Shown piece after piece: positions 1 to 9,119 of a stretch of DNA of 49,949 nt. The stretch spans positions 1 through 49,949 of the forward strand of contig CAIUPP010000037.1 of the NCBI GenBank assembly GCA_903901045.1. The letters are read 5' to 3'. Source of the stretch: an uncultured Planctomycetota bacterium (GTDB lineage Bacteria > Planctomycetota > Brocadiia > CAIUPP01). Positions within the stretch are counted from its first letter, which is position 1, and each line of letters begins with the position of its first letter. The position numbers and the translations under genes were made by a program. The notes under the pieces were generated by a model. It ran no database searches. It saw nothing but the letters and a program-made list of their open reading frames with translations, and was not told the DNA's origin.

Positions 1-206
1 GCACGGTGGCGGCCGAGATGCTGATCGAGCGGATCACCCACGGATGGCGTCCTGTGGAGAAGCGCGAGATCAAGGCGAAGCTCATTATGCGCCGGAGCGT
101 CGGTCCCGCGCCCAAATCTGCGCTCGATCTGGCGGGCGCTTCCCCGCGCGATGCCGGCGGCTGGGGTGACTCTGCTTTGGCCAAGAGCGGTCTTGGCGCC
201 AAATGA
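1..206 (+). CDS. C-terminal fragment of a LacI-type transcriptional regulator (5' end outside window)
   Basis: The reading frame is open from the left edge to a TGA at 204-206. Its first ~35 residues contain an ERI...P.....I.AKLI.R.SVG pattern, typical of the last helix and strand of LacI/GalR-type sugar-binding effector domains. The remaining ~30 residues are low complexity. The DNA-binding domain lies outside the window, so a GntR-LacI hybrid such as the one at 25704-26711 is equally possible. It sits 150 bp upstream of the codirectional GH78 gene, which makes it a plausible local regulator of saccharide use. The family call rests only on the tail. Confidence 0.6.
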   Translation, partial: TVAAEMLIERITHGWRPVEKREIKAKLIMRRSVGPAPKSALDLAGASPRDAGGWGDSALAKSGLGAK

Positions 207-355
207 CCTTGGGGCCTCTGTGCGGCATTATCCCCAACAAGCCAGCTTCAGGACGCTATGTCACCAAATACCCGGCCGGCCATTGCTGGACAGATCCAGG
301 CCTCCTGTCACGGCTGAACCGATGATCAGACAGGCCGCAGTAGCAGGAGCAACAC

Positions 356-2812
356 ATGAACTCGTGTGTCGCGTCTGAGTTTGCCTCGTGGAATGGAGCG
401 TGCTGGATCTGGCCAGAAACATCGGGACGCCAGCAGAACAGCCACGTGCTATTCCGCAAGTCCTTTTCCCTCAAGCCGCGTGCGCGTCACGCCGTCTGCC
501 GCATCAGTGCCAACACCTTCTATGAACTTTACGTAAATGGCCGATGGGTTGGCCGCGGGCCGGTGCGCTCGGACCCTGCTTGGCAACATGTGGACACGTA
601 CGACGTAACGGCGTATCTAGCCGAAGGCGATAATGTCGTGGCGGTTCACGCTTACCACCACGGCGAAGACCATGTCGGAGTGCTCACGACGTATGCCGGA
701 CCGGGCGGGCTTCTTGCTCAAATCGAGATTGAGTTGGCTGACAGCCAGCATGCCAGCATTGGCACAGATGTGAGTTGGCGCGTGATTCGTGCCCCGCAGT
801 ATGCCACGGATACGGGCTTCATCACCCGGGATCGTGAGGACTACAAAGAGACGTGTGACGCTCGTCTGGAACTGGTCGGCTGGCAAAAGAATGAGTATAA
901 CGACCGCTCATGGCGTTCGGCTGTCGTGCTGGGCACCGTACCTTGCCCGCCGTGGACCCAACTCATTGCGAACCCGCTGCCAGCGATGACCCATGAGACC
1001 GTCTTCCCGCTTAACGTGTTCACCCACCACAGCGGCGGCGCGTACGGCTTCTGCAAGCACGATGTGGTCGCCCCCGAAGCGATGCGCTGCGACGATGATG
1101 CGGTAACCGTGATCTCCCCCGTCGAACCTGACTTCGAGGTGCAGATTCTCTTCGACTTCGGCAAGGCGATGGTGGGACGCTTCCACCTGGATATCGCCGA
1201 CGCGACCGGCGGCGAGGTGTTTATCTCCTATGGGGATTCGCTTGACCTGACGCGGATTGACCATCTCCTCCTTCGGCCCGGCGCTCAATCCTACCAGCCT
1301 TACGAACGCCGCTTTGGACGCTATGTGATGCTGACACTGCGCAACCTCAGCGGGCCGGTAAGCATCCGACGGGCATGGTTCGAACTGGTCACGTACCCCG
1401 TTGAACCGCGCGGCGCGTTTGAGTGCAGCGATCCGATGCTGAATCGAATCTGGGAGGTCGGCCGTTGGACCCTGCGTATGAATATGCACGACCACTACGA
1501 GGACTGCCCGTTCCGCGAACAGATGCTTTACTGCGGCGACGTGCGCGTGGCTTCCCTGTTGGCATATTATACCTTCGGAGACTATGCCCTGGCCCGGGAA
1601 TCCCTGCTCAAACTCGCGCGGATTCAACGCGACAACGGTTCGATTCCCAACTGGGGGTATATTGCAGACAAGTGGCCCACGGTCATTCCGGAGTACCCAG
1701 CCCTGTGGCTGATCACTCTGCATGACTATTGGCTGCATAGCGGTGACGCCTTGCTGGTCGTGGAACTGTGGCCGAACGTGAAGAAGCTGTTGACCTGGTA
1801 TGCGCAATGGCATGACGAGACCGGCCTGATGCGCCAGTTGCCGAATGATCTGCGGGCCGACTTTGTCGACAATCTCTCGGGTATCCCGATGGACGGACCG
1901 GTGCTGGCCGTCCAGTGCTTCTACTATCTGGCGTTGCGCGGCGCGCAACGAATGGCCAAGGTCGCTGGCGACGCCGATACCGCCCGCACGTGTGACAAGC
2001 GCGCGACCCACCTGGCTGAGGCAATCAACGCTCGCTTCTGGGACGAGAAACTCGAAGGGTATCTAAGCTGCCTAAGCGGAATGGGTGAGGAGACGGAGCA
2101 CTTGACACCTGATGTGGATCCGAAACTGAGGCAACCGTTGAGCCAGATCACCAACGGAATGGCGCTCTATGCGGACGTGGTGCCCGATGAACGGCTCAAA
2201 CCCACTCTCCGAACGCTGCTCGAACCAAAGCGCGCTTCACCGGCGCGCTCCGGCTACATGGGTTACTACCTCGTGGAGGCATTGTTCCGCCACCACCAGG
2301 ACACTGACGCCGTCCGCCGTATCCGGGAGTACTGGGGTGGCATGATCGAGCGCGGCGCCACCACGTTCTGGGAAGTCTTCGATCCCAGCATGCCCGAGGG
2401 CCGAGTGCTGGAACGGCTGTGGTCCCTGTGCCACGAGTTCTGCGCCGGGCCGTTGCATAGCCTGCCGCGTCACGTCCTGGGCGTCGAGCCATTGGAGGCC
2501 GGCTTCCGGCGGACCCGCCTCGCCCCGGTGCTGGGTAGCCTCCAGTGGGCCAAGGGGCGCGTGCCTACCCCCCTCGGCGCCGTAACGGTGCATTGGCAGA
2601 TCGTGAACGACGGCCTACTGACCTTAGAGTTCAGCCAACCGGCTGGGATGGAAATGGAAGTCGAGGTCCCGTCGTGCAAGGGCACGCTCACTCATCTGGA
2701 ATTGGACGGCGCCGATCTGTGCGGTCTACTTGGCGTGCAGCCGCCACGAATCAAGTTAGCCTCACCTGCAACGGACGCTGTCCATCATTTGACGGCTCAC
2801 TGGCGACCTTGA
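356..2812 (+). CDS. GH78-type alpha-L-rhamnosidase-like glycoside hydrolase
   Basis: This 818-aa protein has the layout of bacterial alpha-L-rhamnosidases: N-terminal beta-sandwich domains (about 15-190, including a FYELYVNG...GRGP motif for sugar-binding domains), a six-hairpin catalytic barrel (about 370-720) and a C-terminal beta domain. The catalytic segment E382-D-C-P-x-R-E388 followed by G394-D395 matches the conserved acidic region of the family. Family members hydrolyse terminal rhamnose from glycans or glycosides. No signal peptide is visible, so it probably acts on imported oligosaccharides. The ATG is preceded by AGGAG at 345-349 with 6 bp spacing. Rhamnose specificity is inferred; related GH106-like or inactive members cannot be excluded. 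Confidence 0.85.
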   Translation: MNSCVASEFASWNGACWIWPETSGRQQNSHVLFRKSFSLKPRARHAVCRISANTFYELYVNGRWVGRGPVRSDPAWQHVDTYDVTAYLAEGDNVVAVHAYHHGEDHVGVLTTYAGPGGLLAQIEIELADSQHASIGTDVSWRVIRAPQYATDTGFITRDREDYKETCDARLELVGWQKNEYNDRSWRSAVVLGTVPCPPWTQLIANPLPAMTHETVFPLNVFTHHSGGAYGFCKHDVVAPEAMRCDDDAVTVISPVEPDFEVQILFDFGKAMVGRFHLDIADATGGEVFISYGDSLDLTRIDHLLLRPGAQSYQPYERRFGRYVMLTLRNLSGPVSIRRAWFELVTYPVEPRGAFECSDPMLNRIWEVGRWTLRMNMHDHYEDCPFREQMLYCGDVRVASLLAYYTFGDYALARESLLKLARIQRDNGSIPNWGYIADKWPTVIPEYPALWLITLHDYWLHSGDALLVVELWPNVKKLLTWYAQWHDETGLMRQLPNDLRADFVDNLSGIPMDGPVLAVQCFYYLALRGAQRMAKVAGDADTARTCDKRATHLAEAINARFWDEKLEGYLSCLSGMGEETEHLTPDVDPKLRQPLSQITNGMALYADVVPDERLKPTLRTLLEPKRASPARSGYMGYYLVEALFRHHQDTDAVRRIREYWGGMIERGATTFWEVFDPSMPEGRVLERLWSLCHEFCAGPLHSLPRHVLGVEPLEAGFRRTRLAPVLGSLQWAKGRVPTPLGAVTVHWQIVNDGLLTLEFSQPAGMEMEVEVPSCKGTLTHLELDGADLCGLLGVQPPRIKLASPATDAVHHLTAHWRP

Positions 2813-3052
2813 ACAAACAAGTCAAAGGCCGGTGGGCCGTGGTTATGCCGAGAGACCGCTGCACACTCGTAGGCTGTGCTTGAAGGAATAGAGATCCACG
2901 CCGTGAGACGTGACGTGCCGAGACTCGGTTCTTCTGTATGTGCGTTATAGGTGTCGCGGCACACGGAGTTCATATCGGTTCCGTCTGGCCATTGATCGCC
3001 AGACGGAAATAACAGACTCATTTGGACAAACGCCAGTGAAAGGGAGTAAGTC

Positions 3053-4090
3053 ATGCCTTACGCGGGAGTAATGGACGACGTCCGGTCTGCCATCAGAGGG
3101 GCGCGACCCAAGCGCATGCCTTTCTTCGCATGCAGCGAGGAGTTCGACGTGCGCATGGCCGGCGAAGTGTACGAAAAGTACTGCGCCGACAGCAAGATCA
3201 TGGCCAAGGTCCAGAGCAGCGCCGTGGACCGTTTCGGCTACGACTGGTCCTGGATGCAGGTGGACGACTGCATCATCTACGAGCTTCTCGGCGTGGGCGT
3301 GGTGGGCAGCGGCAACATCCTGCGCGCCACCAAGGACTACCGCCCCGCCACGCGGGCGACCCTGGACAGTCTCAAGATGCCCAGCCTCAGAAAGGACGGC
3401 CGCTGCCCCGTCCTCCTGGACGCCATCAAGCGCATGAAGGACAAATACGGCGACACGCTGATGGTCGTCGGCCGCACCGAAGGCCCGTACTCTTCCGCCG
3501 GCCTCCTCTACGGCATCGAGGCGACGAACTTCCTGATGTTCGAGGACGCGGAACTCCTGCGCGACACGATGAAATTCTTCATCGAGCTGCAGAGCGAGTT
3601 CGGCCGCGCGCAGTTCGAGGCCGGCGCCGACGCGCTCTGGTACGGCGACTGCAACGCCAGCAGCCACCTGATGTCGCTGAAGACGTACAAGGAATTTGTT
3701 GTCGGCCCGCTGGCCGCAGTGGTGAAGAACTACAAGGGGCACGGCCTGACCATTCTGCACTCCAGCGAAGAGAAGCCGGACTACGCGGCCGTCATGGCGG
3801 GAACCGGAATCGACATCCTCAGCATCGGGCCGGGCGGCAACCTCGCCGAATGCCACGCCGCCGTGAACAAGAAGTGCGCCGTCATCGGCAACGTGGACCC
3901 GATCGGCGAGTTGATGAATGGCACCCCGGCCTCCGTTGCCAAACAGGTCGAAGGCATCCTGCGGACCGTGTCAGTCAAAGGCGGCCACCTCATCAATTCC
4001 GGCGAGATGGTGCCGCGAGCCACGCCGGAGCAGAACATGATGGCGTTCGGCAACGCCGTCCGCGAGATTTGGCCGAAGGTCGCAGGATAA
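3053..4090 (+). CDS. Uroporphyrinogen decarboxylase (URO-D) family protein, non-haem type
   Basis: This 345-aa TIM-barrel protein carries URO-D superfamily signatures: a central EGPYSSAG segment, a TGIDILSIGPG strand-loop and the C-terminal GNVDP...GTP block. It lacks the N-terminal arginine-rich substrate motif of true HemE. It also lacks the HxC zinc motif of the MtaA/MtbA corrinoid methyltransferases, since the corresponding position reads H236-S-S. It therefore belongs to the large uncharacterised URO-D-like group often found in saccharolytic PVC genomes. GGGAG lies about 8 bp upstream of the ATG. The DegT aminotransferase follows 62 bp downstream on the same strand, suggesting an operon. 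Its substrate is unknown. Confidence 0.75.
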   Translation: MPYAGVMDDVRSAIRGARPKRMPFFACSEEFDVRMAGEVYEKYCADSKIMAKVQSSAVDRFGYDWSWMQVDDCIIYELLGVGVVGSGNILRATKDYRPATRATLDSLKMPSLRKDGRCPVLLDAIKRMKDKYGDTLMVVGRTEGPYSSAGLLYGIEATNFLMFEDAELLRDTMKFFIELQSEFGRAQFEAGADALWYGDCNASSHLMSLKTYKEFVVGPLAAVVKNYKGHGLTILHSSEEKPDYAAVMAGTGIDILSIGPGGNLAECHAAVNKKCAVIGNVDPIGELMNGTPASVAKQVEGILRTVSVKGGHLINSGEMVPRATPEQNMMAFGNAVREIWPKVAG

Positions 4091-4152
4091 CAGGACGCCC
4101 GCGGTCTACGTATCGCCGAGTAAGAGAAACATTTGAAGGGAAGATACTCATT

Positions 4153-5490
4153 ATGGCAAAAGCAAAGACGGGCACGAAGAAGAAGGTCAAGTTCACCGGC
4201 TCGGAATCGGAAGGCGGGATCACGAGTTCATACGAGATGTCCGACGGGGTGAAGCTCAAGGTCCCCTACTCATTCATGGGCTCGATCTATGACAAGGAGG
4301 AGGAGCAGGCGGTCCTGGCGGCAATGAAGCAGGACAGCCTGACGATGGGGCCGCAGGTGAAGCTGTTCCAGAGCGAATTCGCCGCAAAGCACGACGTCAA
4401 GCACGCCTTCGCCGTGAGCAACTGCACGACAGGGATGCACCTGTGCACGCAGCTTTTCCAGATCAAGCCCGGCGACGAGGTGATCGTCACGCCCAACACC
4501 TTCATCGCCACCAGCCTGGTGATCCTGAAGGAGAACGCCATCCCGGTGTACGCGGACATCGACCCGCGCACGTTCAACATCGACCCGAAGGAGATCGAGA
4601 AGAAGATCACCAAAAAGACCAAGGCGATCTACGTGGTCCACTACGGCGGCCTCATGTGCGACATGGACCCGATCATGGCGCTGGCGAAGAAGCACAAGCT
4701 GTACGTGCTGGAAGACTGCGCACATGCCCCCAACGCGGAGTACAAGGGACGCAAGGCCGGCTCCATCGGCGACGTGGGGGTGTTCAGCTTCCACAGCCTC
4801 AAGAACATGACCACCTGCGGCGAAGGCGGGATGATCACCAGCAATCACGACGAGTGGGTCGAGCCGATCGAGGCGCTGCGCTGCATGAACCTCGATCACT
4901 ACAAGCCCGGCCAGACGCACTGGGAGTACAGCGGCGGCATTGTGATGGAGAAGAAGACCAAGTACGACTACTGGATTCCGAGCCACTTCGACGTCAAGGA
5001 TATCGCCGGGTACTGGGGGAACAACTACCGGATGAACGAAATCCAGGCGGCGGTGGGCCGGGTGCAGATCAAGAAGCTGGACATGCTCACCGACAAGCGC
5101 GTCGCGTTCGGGCGCGCCATCAGCGAAGGGATCAAGGGAATCAAAGGGGTCACCCCCGTCTACGAGCCGAGCTACGCCAAGCACGTGTACCACCTGTATA
5201 CGCTGTGCGTCGAGGAGAAGGAACTGGGGTGCGGGCGCGACGACTTCCTGCGCATCCTCTACGTCGAGGAGGGGGTGCAGGGGATTCTGCACTACCAGCC
5301 GACGTACCATTTCAGCGGGCTGAAGAAGATGGGGATCACCGGCAACTGCCCGAACGCGGAGGCCTTCTTCTACAAGCGCGAGATGAACCTGCCGATGCAT
5401 CCACGGTTGACCCAGCAGAACATCCAGGACACCATCGCCGGCATCCGCAGCGCCGCCGCAAAGGCGCGCAAGGGGTATCGGATTAGGTGA
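4153..5490 (+). CDS. DegT/DnrJ/EryC1/StrS family PLP aminotransferase
   Basis: This 445-aa protein has the fold-type I aminotransferase signatures of the DegT family: TMGP near residue 65, an NCTTGMHL loop, EDCAHA, and the lysine segment FSFHSLKN with K217 as probable PLP Schiff-base lysine, followed by CGEGG. Family members usually transaminate keto-sugar nucleotides; some are dehydratases or regulators. The ATG at 4153 was chosen because a GAAGGGA lies ~12 bp upstream and homology begins shortly after; the frame stays open further upstream only through overlap with the preceding gene. The first ~20 residues are a lysine-rich extension, longer than usual. It follows the URO-D-like gene and is probably co-transcribed. 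Confidence 0.88.
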   Translation: MAKAKTGTKKKVKFTGSESEGGITSSYEMSDGVKLKVPYSFMGSIYDKEEEQAVLAAMKQDSLTMGPQVKLFQSEFAAKHDVKHAFAVSNCTTGMHLCTQLFQIKPGDEVIVTPNTFIATSLVILKENAIPVYADIDPRTFNIDPKEIEKKITKKTKAIYVVHYGGLMCDMDPIMALAKKHKLYVLEDCAHAPNAEYKGRKAGSIGDVGVFSFHSLKNMTTCGEGGMITSNHDEWVEPIEALRCMNLDHYKPGQTHWEYSGGIVMEKKTKYDYWIPSHFDVKDIAGYWGNNYRMNEIQAAVGRVQIKKLDMLTDKRVAFGRAISEGIKGIKGVTPVYEPSYAKHVYHLYTLCVEEKELGCGRDDFLRILYVEEGVQGILHYQPTYHFSGLKKMGITGNCPNAEAFFYKREMNLPMHPRLTQQNIQDTIAGIRSAAAKARKGYRIR

Positions 5491-5492
5491 AG

Positions 5493-5514
5493 GGCAAAGT
5501 GCTCAGCACTTGCC
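5493..5514 (+). terminator. Stem-loop directly after the DegT gene
   Basis: A 9-bp stem with one bulged A and a TCA loop begins 3 bp after the stop codon at 5490. No T-tract follows, so it is either a weak or Rho-assisted terminator or an mRNA-stabilising 3' hairpin. Confidence 0.4.
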
Positions 5515-5595
5515 AAGCGCGGGCGGTTCGCACTACAGTGGCGGGTGTTCCCCACGTTCGACATCTCTGCACCAATAGTTAAAACGAAATCACCC

Positions 5596-5626
5596 CACGG
5601 GCGACCTCTTCATGAGGCCGCCCGTG
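5596..5626 (-). terminator. Terminator-like hairpin downstream of the small ORF
   Basis: An inverted repeat of 8 bp (CACGGGCG/CGCCCGTG), one mismatch, then 4 bp (CCTC/GAGG) encloses a 5-nt loop. On the minus strand it is followed by a moderately T-rich stretch (GATTTCGTTTT). It lies 25 bp beyond the end of the minus-strand ORF at 5651-5887, which fits termination of that transcript. Confidence 0.45.
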
Positions 5627-5650
5627 ATCGCCTTGCAGAAGATTGGATAC

Positions 5651-5887
5651 CTACGACCCTGTCGGTATGTCATGGGTGCCTGAGCCCTCGCCAGGACCGT
5701 CTGGCATTCGACGGTCTGGCAATGCCATTGTGACTGGTGGACCTGCCTCTTCCGCCTGACGACTACCACGCTGCCGCCGATGGTGTTCCGCCACCACGAG
5801 CCGGGCCGTCAACTCCACGGCACGCTTTCGACGCTCCTCCAGGCTTGGCGGCAAGGCTGCTCCGGATGCCTTGAGATTCTTCTTCAT
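5651..5887 (-). CDS. Possible small protein downstream of the recombinase
   Basis: This 78-aa reading frame begins M-K-K-N-L-K and has a charged, arginine-rich helical centre (LEERRKRAVELTARLV) and a Gly/Pro-rich tail. It resembles no family I recognise. It lies in the recombinase orientation, 83 bp downstream, but beyond the recombinase terminator, so it would need its own promoter. The Shine-Dalgarno is weak (GAGAGA). A strong hairpin follows its end. It may be an accessory gene of the mobile element, for example a small DNA-binding or directionality protein, or it may be non-coding. Confidence 0.35.
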   Translation of the reverse strand: MKKNLKASGAALPPSLEERRKRAVELTARLVVAEHHRRQRGSRQAEEAGPPVTMALPDRRMPDGPGEGSGTHDIPTGS

Positions 5888-5904
5888 GGGGTCTCTCTTC
5901 GTTA

Positions 5905-5938
5905 GAAAAAATACACCCCCGCGTTGGACGGGGGTGTA
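5905..5938 (-). terminator. Intrinsic terminator of the serine recombinase gene
   Basis: A perfect 9-bp stem (TACACCCCC / GGGGGTGTA, arms 5912-5920 and 5930-5938) with a 9-nt loop is followed on the minus strand by six T residues. It starts 32 bp after the recombinase stop codon and is a textbook Rho-independent terminator. Confidence 0.85.
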
Positions 5939-5970
5939 GATAGACGACGAACAGCTGATAGAAAGGATTC

Positions 5971-7983
5971 TCAGCCAGCTTGGCGCTGATGGACTCCTCT
6001 GCGCGGAGGCACCGGCAGGCCACGCGAAACGTAGTACCGCTGGTATGCGGCCGCCGCCGTTCCGGTCGGGATTCCTAACTTGTTTCCGATCTTCATGAAA
6101 CTCACGCCGCCTTCGTACATCTGGCGCACCTCGTCGCCAACGCGGTCTATGAGCGGCGGTTCGCGAAGGGACATCTGCACCTGTGTAGCTTTCGCAGATG
6201 ACACCTCCGCAACCCCCGCACGCTGGGTCACCGGCTTCAGGATGGAGACGCTGAAGGCGGCTGAGGCATTTGCCTTCGCCGAGTGGGGGCGTTTCTCAAA
6301 CGACACGCTGACCTTGCCGTCGACCAACACTCGGAAGAGTTCCGCCGCTTCATAAAGGGTTTCCGCACCCAAGATGCCGTTGCCGGCACGCTCCATTGTC
6401 CCAGCCAAGTCGGCCAGAATGTTCTCGATTTCCTGACGGCTCAGGGTGCGCTGGACTTGGTCGCGCTGGCGGTGCAATTCATGCAGACGCGCCTGGCATT
6501 GCGTCCGCTCCTGGCGCGCTGCCTTGAGCTTGCCAAGGGACTCACGCCGGTCTTCGTCGCTTTCGCCCTCGCCAGCCTCCATAAGATAGTCAATGTGTCT
6601 GGAAAGCTTTGCCACGGACTGTTCGGCCTCCGCTGCCTGATGCTGAAGGTTCCCATCGCCACTGGCCGCCTGCTTCTGCGCAGTCTGGATGACCTCGACC
6701 GCATAGGTGGGGTCCTGGAGAAGCAGGTTCTGGAGCTTACGACAAACCAGAGCTACTCCCCGCTGGCGGAGGACGGTGCCGCTGTTCGGGCAGCGAGGAG
6801 TGGGGCAACCCATGCTTTCCCCGTTGGTCCCGACCTGGTAGAAGCGCGCCCCGCAGTGTGCGCAGTGAAACACGTCCGTCACCAGGTCATGAAGCTGCAG
6901 GGGCCTTGAGCGCTTGTGCTGGCCGCGGTGATGGCGGCGGTTCTCTTGGAGGCGCGCTTGGACCTGAAAGAAGATTTCGTCGCTGACGATCCGGAGCGCC
7001 TCATCCCGGCGCTCAATAATATCCTTCGGGTCGGCGGCGACCCGCTCGGTCCCGTCCTTGCGGGCCACCCATTTGGTACGGAAACAGCCGTGCCGCCAGG
7101 TGCCAATGTATTTTTCATTCATCAGCATCGCCCGAAAGGATCGGAGGCTCATGCACGTTCTTGACGAGCGGTGGTCATACGGCCCCTTCGCGTCCAACCA
7201 CCTCCGCCACGCCTCCCGGAGCGGCACACCCTGAGCCACCATCTCGAAGTGCCTACGTACCAGGCTGGCCACCTCCGGATCGATCTCCGGCATAGCTTTT
7301 GGAGTACCTCGATTCGTCTTCTCGCCGGGTACCTCCTTGCGCCGATAGCCAATCGGTAAAGCGCCGATGACATAGCCCCGGGCAAAGCGGCCTTTCAGCC
7401 CTTCCCGGACGTGGTCGGCCACCGCCTCGGTAAACGAGTCATCGATGATCCCAAACATGGCGATCTTAAGCTTCCAGCCCTTCTCGTCTCTTGTGTCAAT
7501 CTGCTGAGACGTGCTGACGGCATGAAAGCCCCGGTCTACCACTTCCTCTTGAACGTACTTGAAGCCCTGATATGCCAAACGGAACAATCGACTCATCTTG
7601 AAGACCAGCAGGATGTCGGCCAGTTTGGCGTCGAAGATCGCCCCGAGCCGGTGAAGTCCTTCACGCTGTACCTTCTTACCCCTGACGCCCTCGTCGCAGC
7701 AAAGCAGTTCCGGAGGAGCATACATGCCGTGCTGCGCGGCGTAGGCGGCGCAGGCCTTGAGTTGGTCGGCGGTACTGCTTTGGAGCTTGGTAGAGTAACG
7801 GCTATAGGGCGTGGCGATGAGCAGGCCATGACGTTGCGCCCAGGCAACGCGCTCCTCGAACGGCGCCTCCGGATTAAACTCCGTCAGGTCTACCTTGTTG
7901 GCGCGGGCCGTCTCGATCCAATGTTGATGCACTTCGAACTGCAGGGCCGGTTTGGCAGAACCGGCATCAGGTAAGTTGACCAT
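5971..7983 (-). CDS. Large serine recombinase (resolvase/integrase family)
   Basis: This 670-aa protein cuts and rejoins DNA through a serine nucleophile. The N-terminal catalytic domain (about 55-210) has Y60-S-R-Y-S64-T, with S64 as probable nucleophile, and the downstream arginine motif MSRLFR. A Recombinase domain with PIGYR follows, then a CAHC...CPTPRC zinc-ribbon and a coiled-coil. The C-terminal ~50 residues look like a helix-turn-helix, which is unusual for the family. A ~55-residue extension precedes the catalytic core. The ATG at 7983 was preferred over an upstream in-frame ATG because GGGAGG lies 6 bp before it. An intrinsic terminator follows. Att sites are not recognisable. Confidence 0.92.
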   Translation of the reverse strand: MVNLPDAGSAKPALQFEVHQHWIETARANKVDLTEFNPEAPFEERVAWAQRHGLLIATPYSRYSTKLQSSTADQLKACAAYAAQHGMYAPPELLCCDEGVRGKKVQREGLHRLGAIFDAKLADILLVFKMSRLFRLAYQGFKYVQEEVVDRGFHAVSTSQQIDTRDEKGWKLKIAMFGIIDDSFTEAVADHVREGLKGRFARGYVIGALPIGYRRKEVPGEKTNRGTPKAMPEIDPEVASLVRRHFEMVAQGVPLREAWRRWLDAKGPYDHRSSRTCMSLRSFRAMLMNEKYIGTWRHGCFRTKWVARKDGTERVAADPKDIIERRDEALRIVSDEIFFQVQARLQENRRHHRGQHKRSRPLQLHDLVTDVFHCAHCGARFYQVGTNGESMGCPTPRCPNSGTVLRQRGVALVCRKLQNLLLQDPTYAVEVIQTAQKQAASGDGNLQHQAAEAEQSVAKLSRHIDYLMEAGEGESDEDRRESLGKLKAARQERTQCQARLHELHRQRDQVQRTLSRQEIENILADLAGTMERAGNGILGAETLYEAAELFRVLVDGKVSVSFEKRPHSAKANASAAFSVSILKPVTQRAGVAEVSSAKATQVQMSLREPPLIDRVGDEVRQMYEGGVSFMKIGNKLGIPTGTAAAAYQRYYVSRGLPVPPRRGVHQRQAG

Positions 7984-8040
7984 CGTAACCTCCCGTGGTA
8001 ATGTAACAGGGTTCCATGCCCACGAGAGGGCCACCGGAGA

Positions 8041-8466
8041 CTACGTGGTGCTGGCCAGTACACGCTGTCGGCGTTTGCTGTACAAGCCCGGGGCCACAAG
8101 CTGGAGAATTTCATCTCCTTCAAAGGTAATGGCTTGTGGCAACAGACCAAGCACCAGTCGTTGTCCCGGCGTTTCGTTCACAAAGGACCAAGTTCGCCCG
8201 CCCCGACCATTTTGCAAGAGAAGCCCTTCGGCCAACAGGTCGAAGGGCTTTCTCATTGTCACCATTAGTTTTCTCCCCTGTAGTGTCCAGTTCAACCCGA
8301 TCAGTTCGAGTATTCGCCGCTTCTCCGGGTAATCAGCCATAAGCCAACGCTCGTGAAGGTGTTGCGCGAGTTCAAACGCTTTTATCGTAATCTCCGTATT
8401 TTGGTCTTCACCCACATCTATCGCTTCAAGTTGTAGCTTCAACTGATCACAGGAAGGCTGGACCAA
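8041..8466 (-). pseudogene. C-terminal stub of a second serine recombinase
   Basis: The frame encodes YPEKRRILELIGLNW followed by MRKPFDLLAEG, the distinctive C-terminal signature of another serine recombinase type. The catalytic, Recombinase and zinc-ribbon domains are absent. The frame stays open upstream to a stop at 8641-8643, but that ~58-codon extension shows no recombinase similarity. This suggests a deletion or rearrangement joined the stub to unrelated sequence. The nominal start is a TTG without a convincing Shine-Dalgarno. The stub differs from the C-terminus of the intact recombinase 57 bp away, so it is not a simple duplicate. It marks a site of repeated mobile-element insertion. 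Confidence 0.6.
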
Positions 8467-8849
8467 CCCGAATTCGTTGCGAAATCCTTCATCTCGATCT
8501 CCCGAAAATCCAATTATGTGGAGACCGAACAGGATATCAGAACCAACACTCCAGCCGCAGATTACACCGGGATGAAATTCTGGACAGCACGCGCCGTAAA
8601 TTGCCGGGTCTTGCCGAGCGAGTGCCGCCAGTGCCGGGCATCAACCGCCTCGACTCCTGCGGCGACTCAGTTACCGCCACGCCGGGTCTGGAGGTCGCGG
8701 GGTCAAGTCACCCCATGGCCAATCACATGGCACTACGCTCTTGCCGTCAAGGCCGACTGCGTTAGTCAGAGAGGATTTCATTTCAGATGCGTTCCCTTCG
8801 CCATTCGACCGGAGAGAAGTGCTCTCCGGATATGAGACTGGATTTCGAG
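8467..8849. other. Gene-poor stretch next to the recombinase stub
   Basis: No reading frame here has convincing family similarity, start site and codon pattern. It is probably residual mobile-element DNA plus the upstream region of the following plus-strand genes. Confidence 0.5.
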
Positions 8850-8855
8850 TATAAT
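8850..8855 (+). promoter_or_regulatory. Candidate -10 element upstream of the small ORF and MBL gene
   Basis: A perfect TATAAT lies 69 bp upstream of the possible small gene at 8924. No good -35 hexamer is visible 16-18 bp upstream (the best position reads GGATAT), so the assignment is weak. Confidence 0.3.
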
Positions 8856-8923
8856 GCCCCATCGTTGCGCGACGTGAGTGTAAGCTTTTCACGCTTCCAG
8901 AAATAGAACCTCCGGGGAGCGCC

Positions 8924-9094
8924 ATGAGCACAATCAGAAGAGCGTATGTTGAAGTCTCTGCTCCAGGCGGCCCCCGCCGCATCGTGCGGAATGGCGGCGT
9001 CCGCTTCCCCCTTCGGTCCGCAACAAGTTCCGTGGCCTTTGACGTTCACCTCAACTCGATATCTGACGCATTGATAAACGCTGACAAAGGGTGA
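8924..9094 (+). CDS. Possible 56-aa protein of unknown function
   Basis: This short frame starts with ATG 4 bp after GGGGAG and ends in TGA 25 bp before the MBL-fold gene. The product has an N-terminal basic segment (MSTIRRAYVEV), a central glycine/arginine part and an acidic C-terminus (SISDALINADKG). Codon use is GC-rich in third positions, as in its neighbours. No family is recognised. The ribosome-binding site, spacing and possible upstream -10 box make translation credible. Confidence 0.4.
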   Translation: MSTIRRAYVEVSAPGGPRRIVRNGGVRFPLRSATSSVAFDVHLNSISDALINADKG

Positions 9095-9119
9095 CCGAGT
9101 TCTTGGAAGGGAACATCCC

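Noticed and set aside
3053-4090. hemE (uroporphyrinogen decarboxylase) as name
   Set aside because: The N-terminal arginine substrate motif is absent and no haem genes are nearby.
3130-4152. Upstream extension of the DegT frame across the URO-D-like gene
   Set aside because: Its translation is an Arg/Gly-rich shadow of the URO-D frame; the real start is the ATG at 4153 with a ribosome-binding site.
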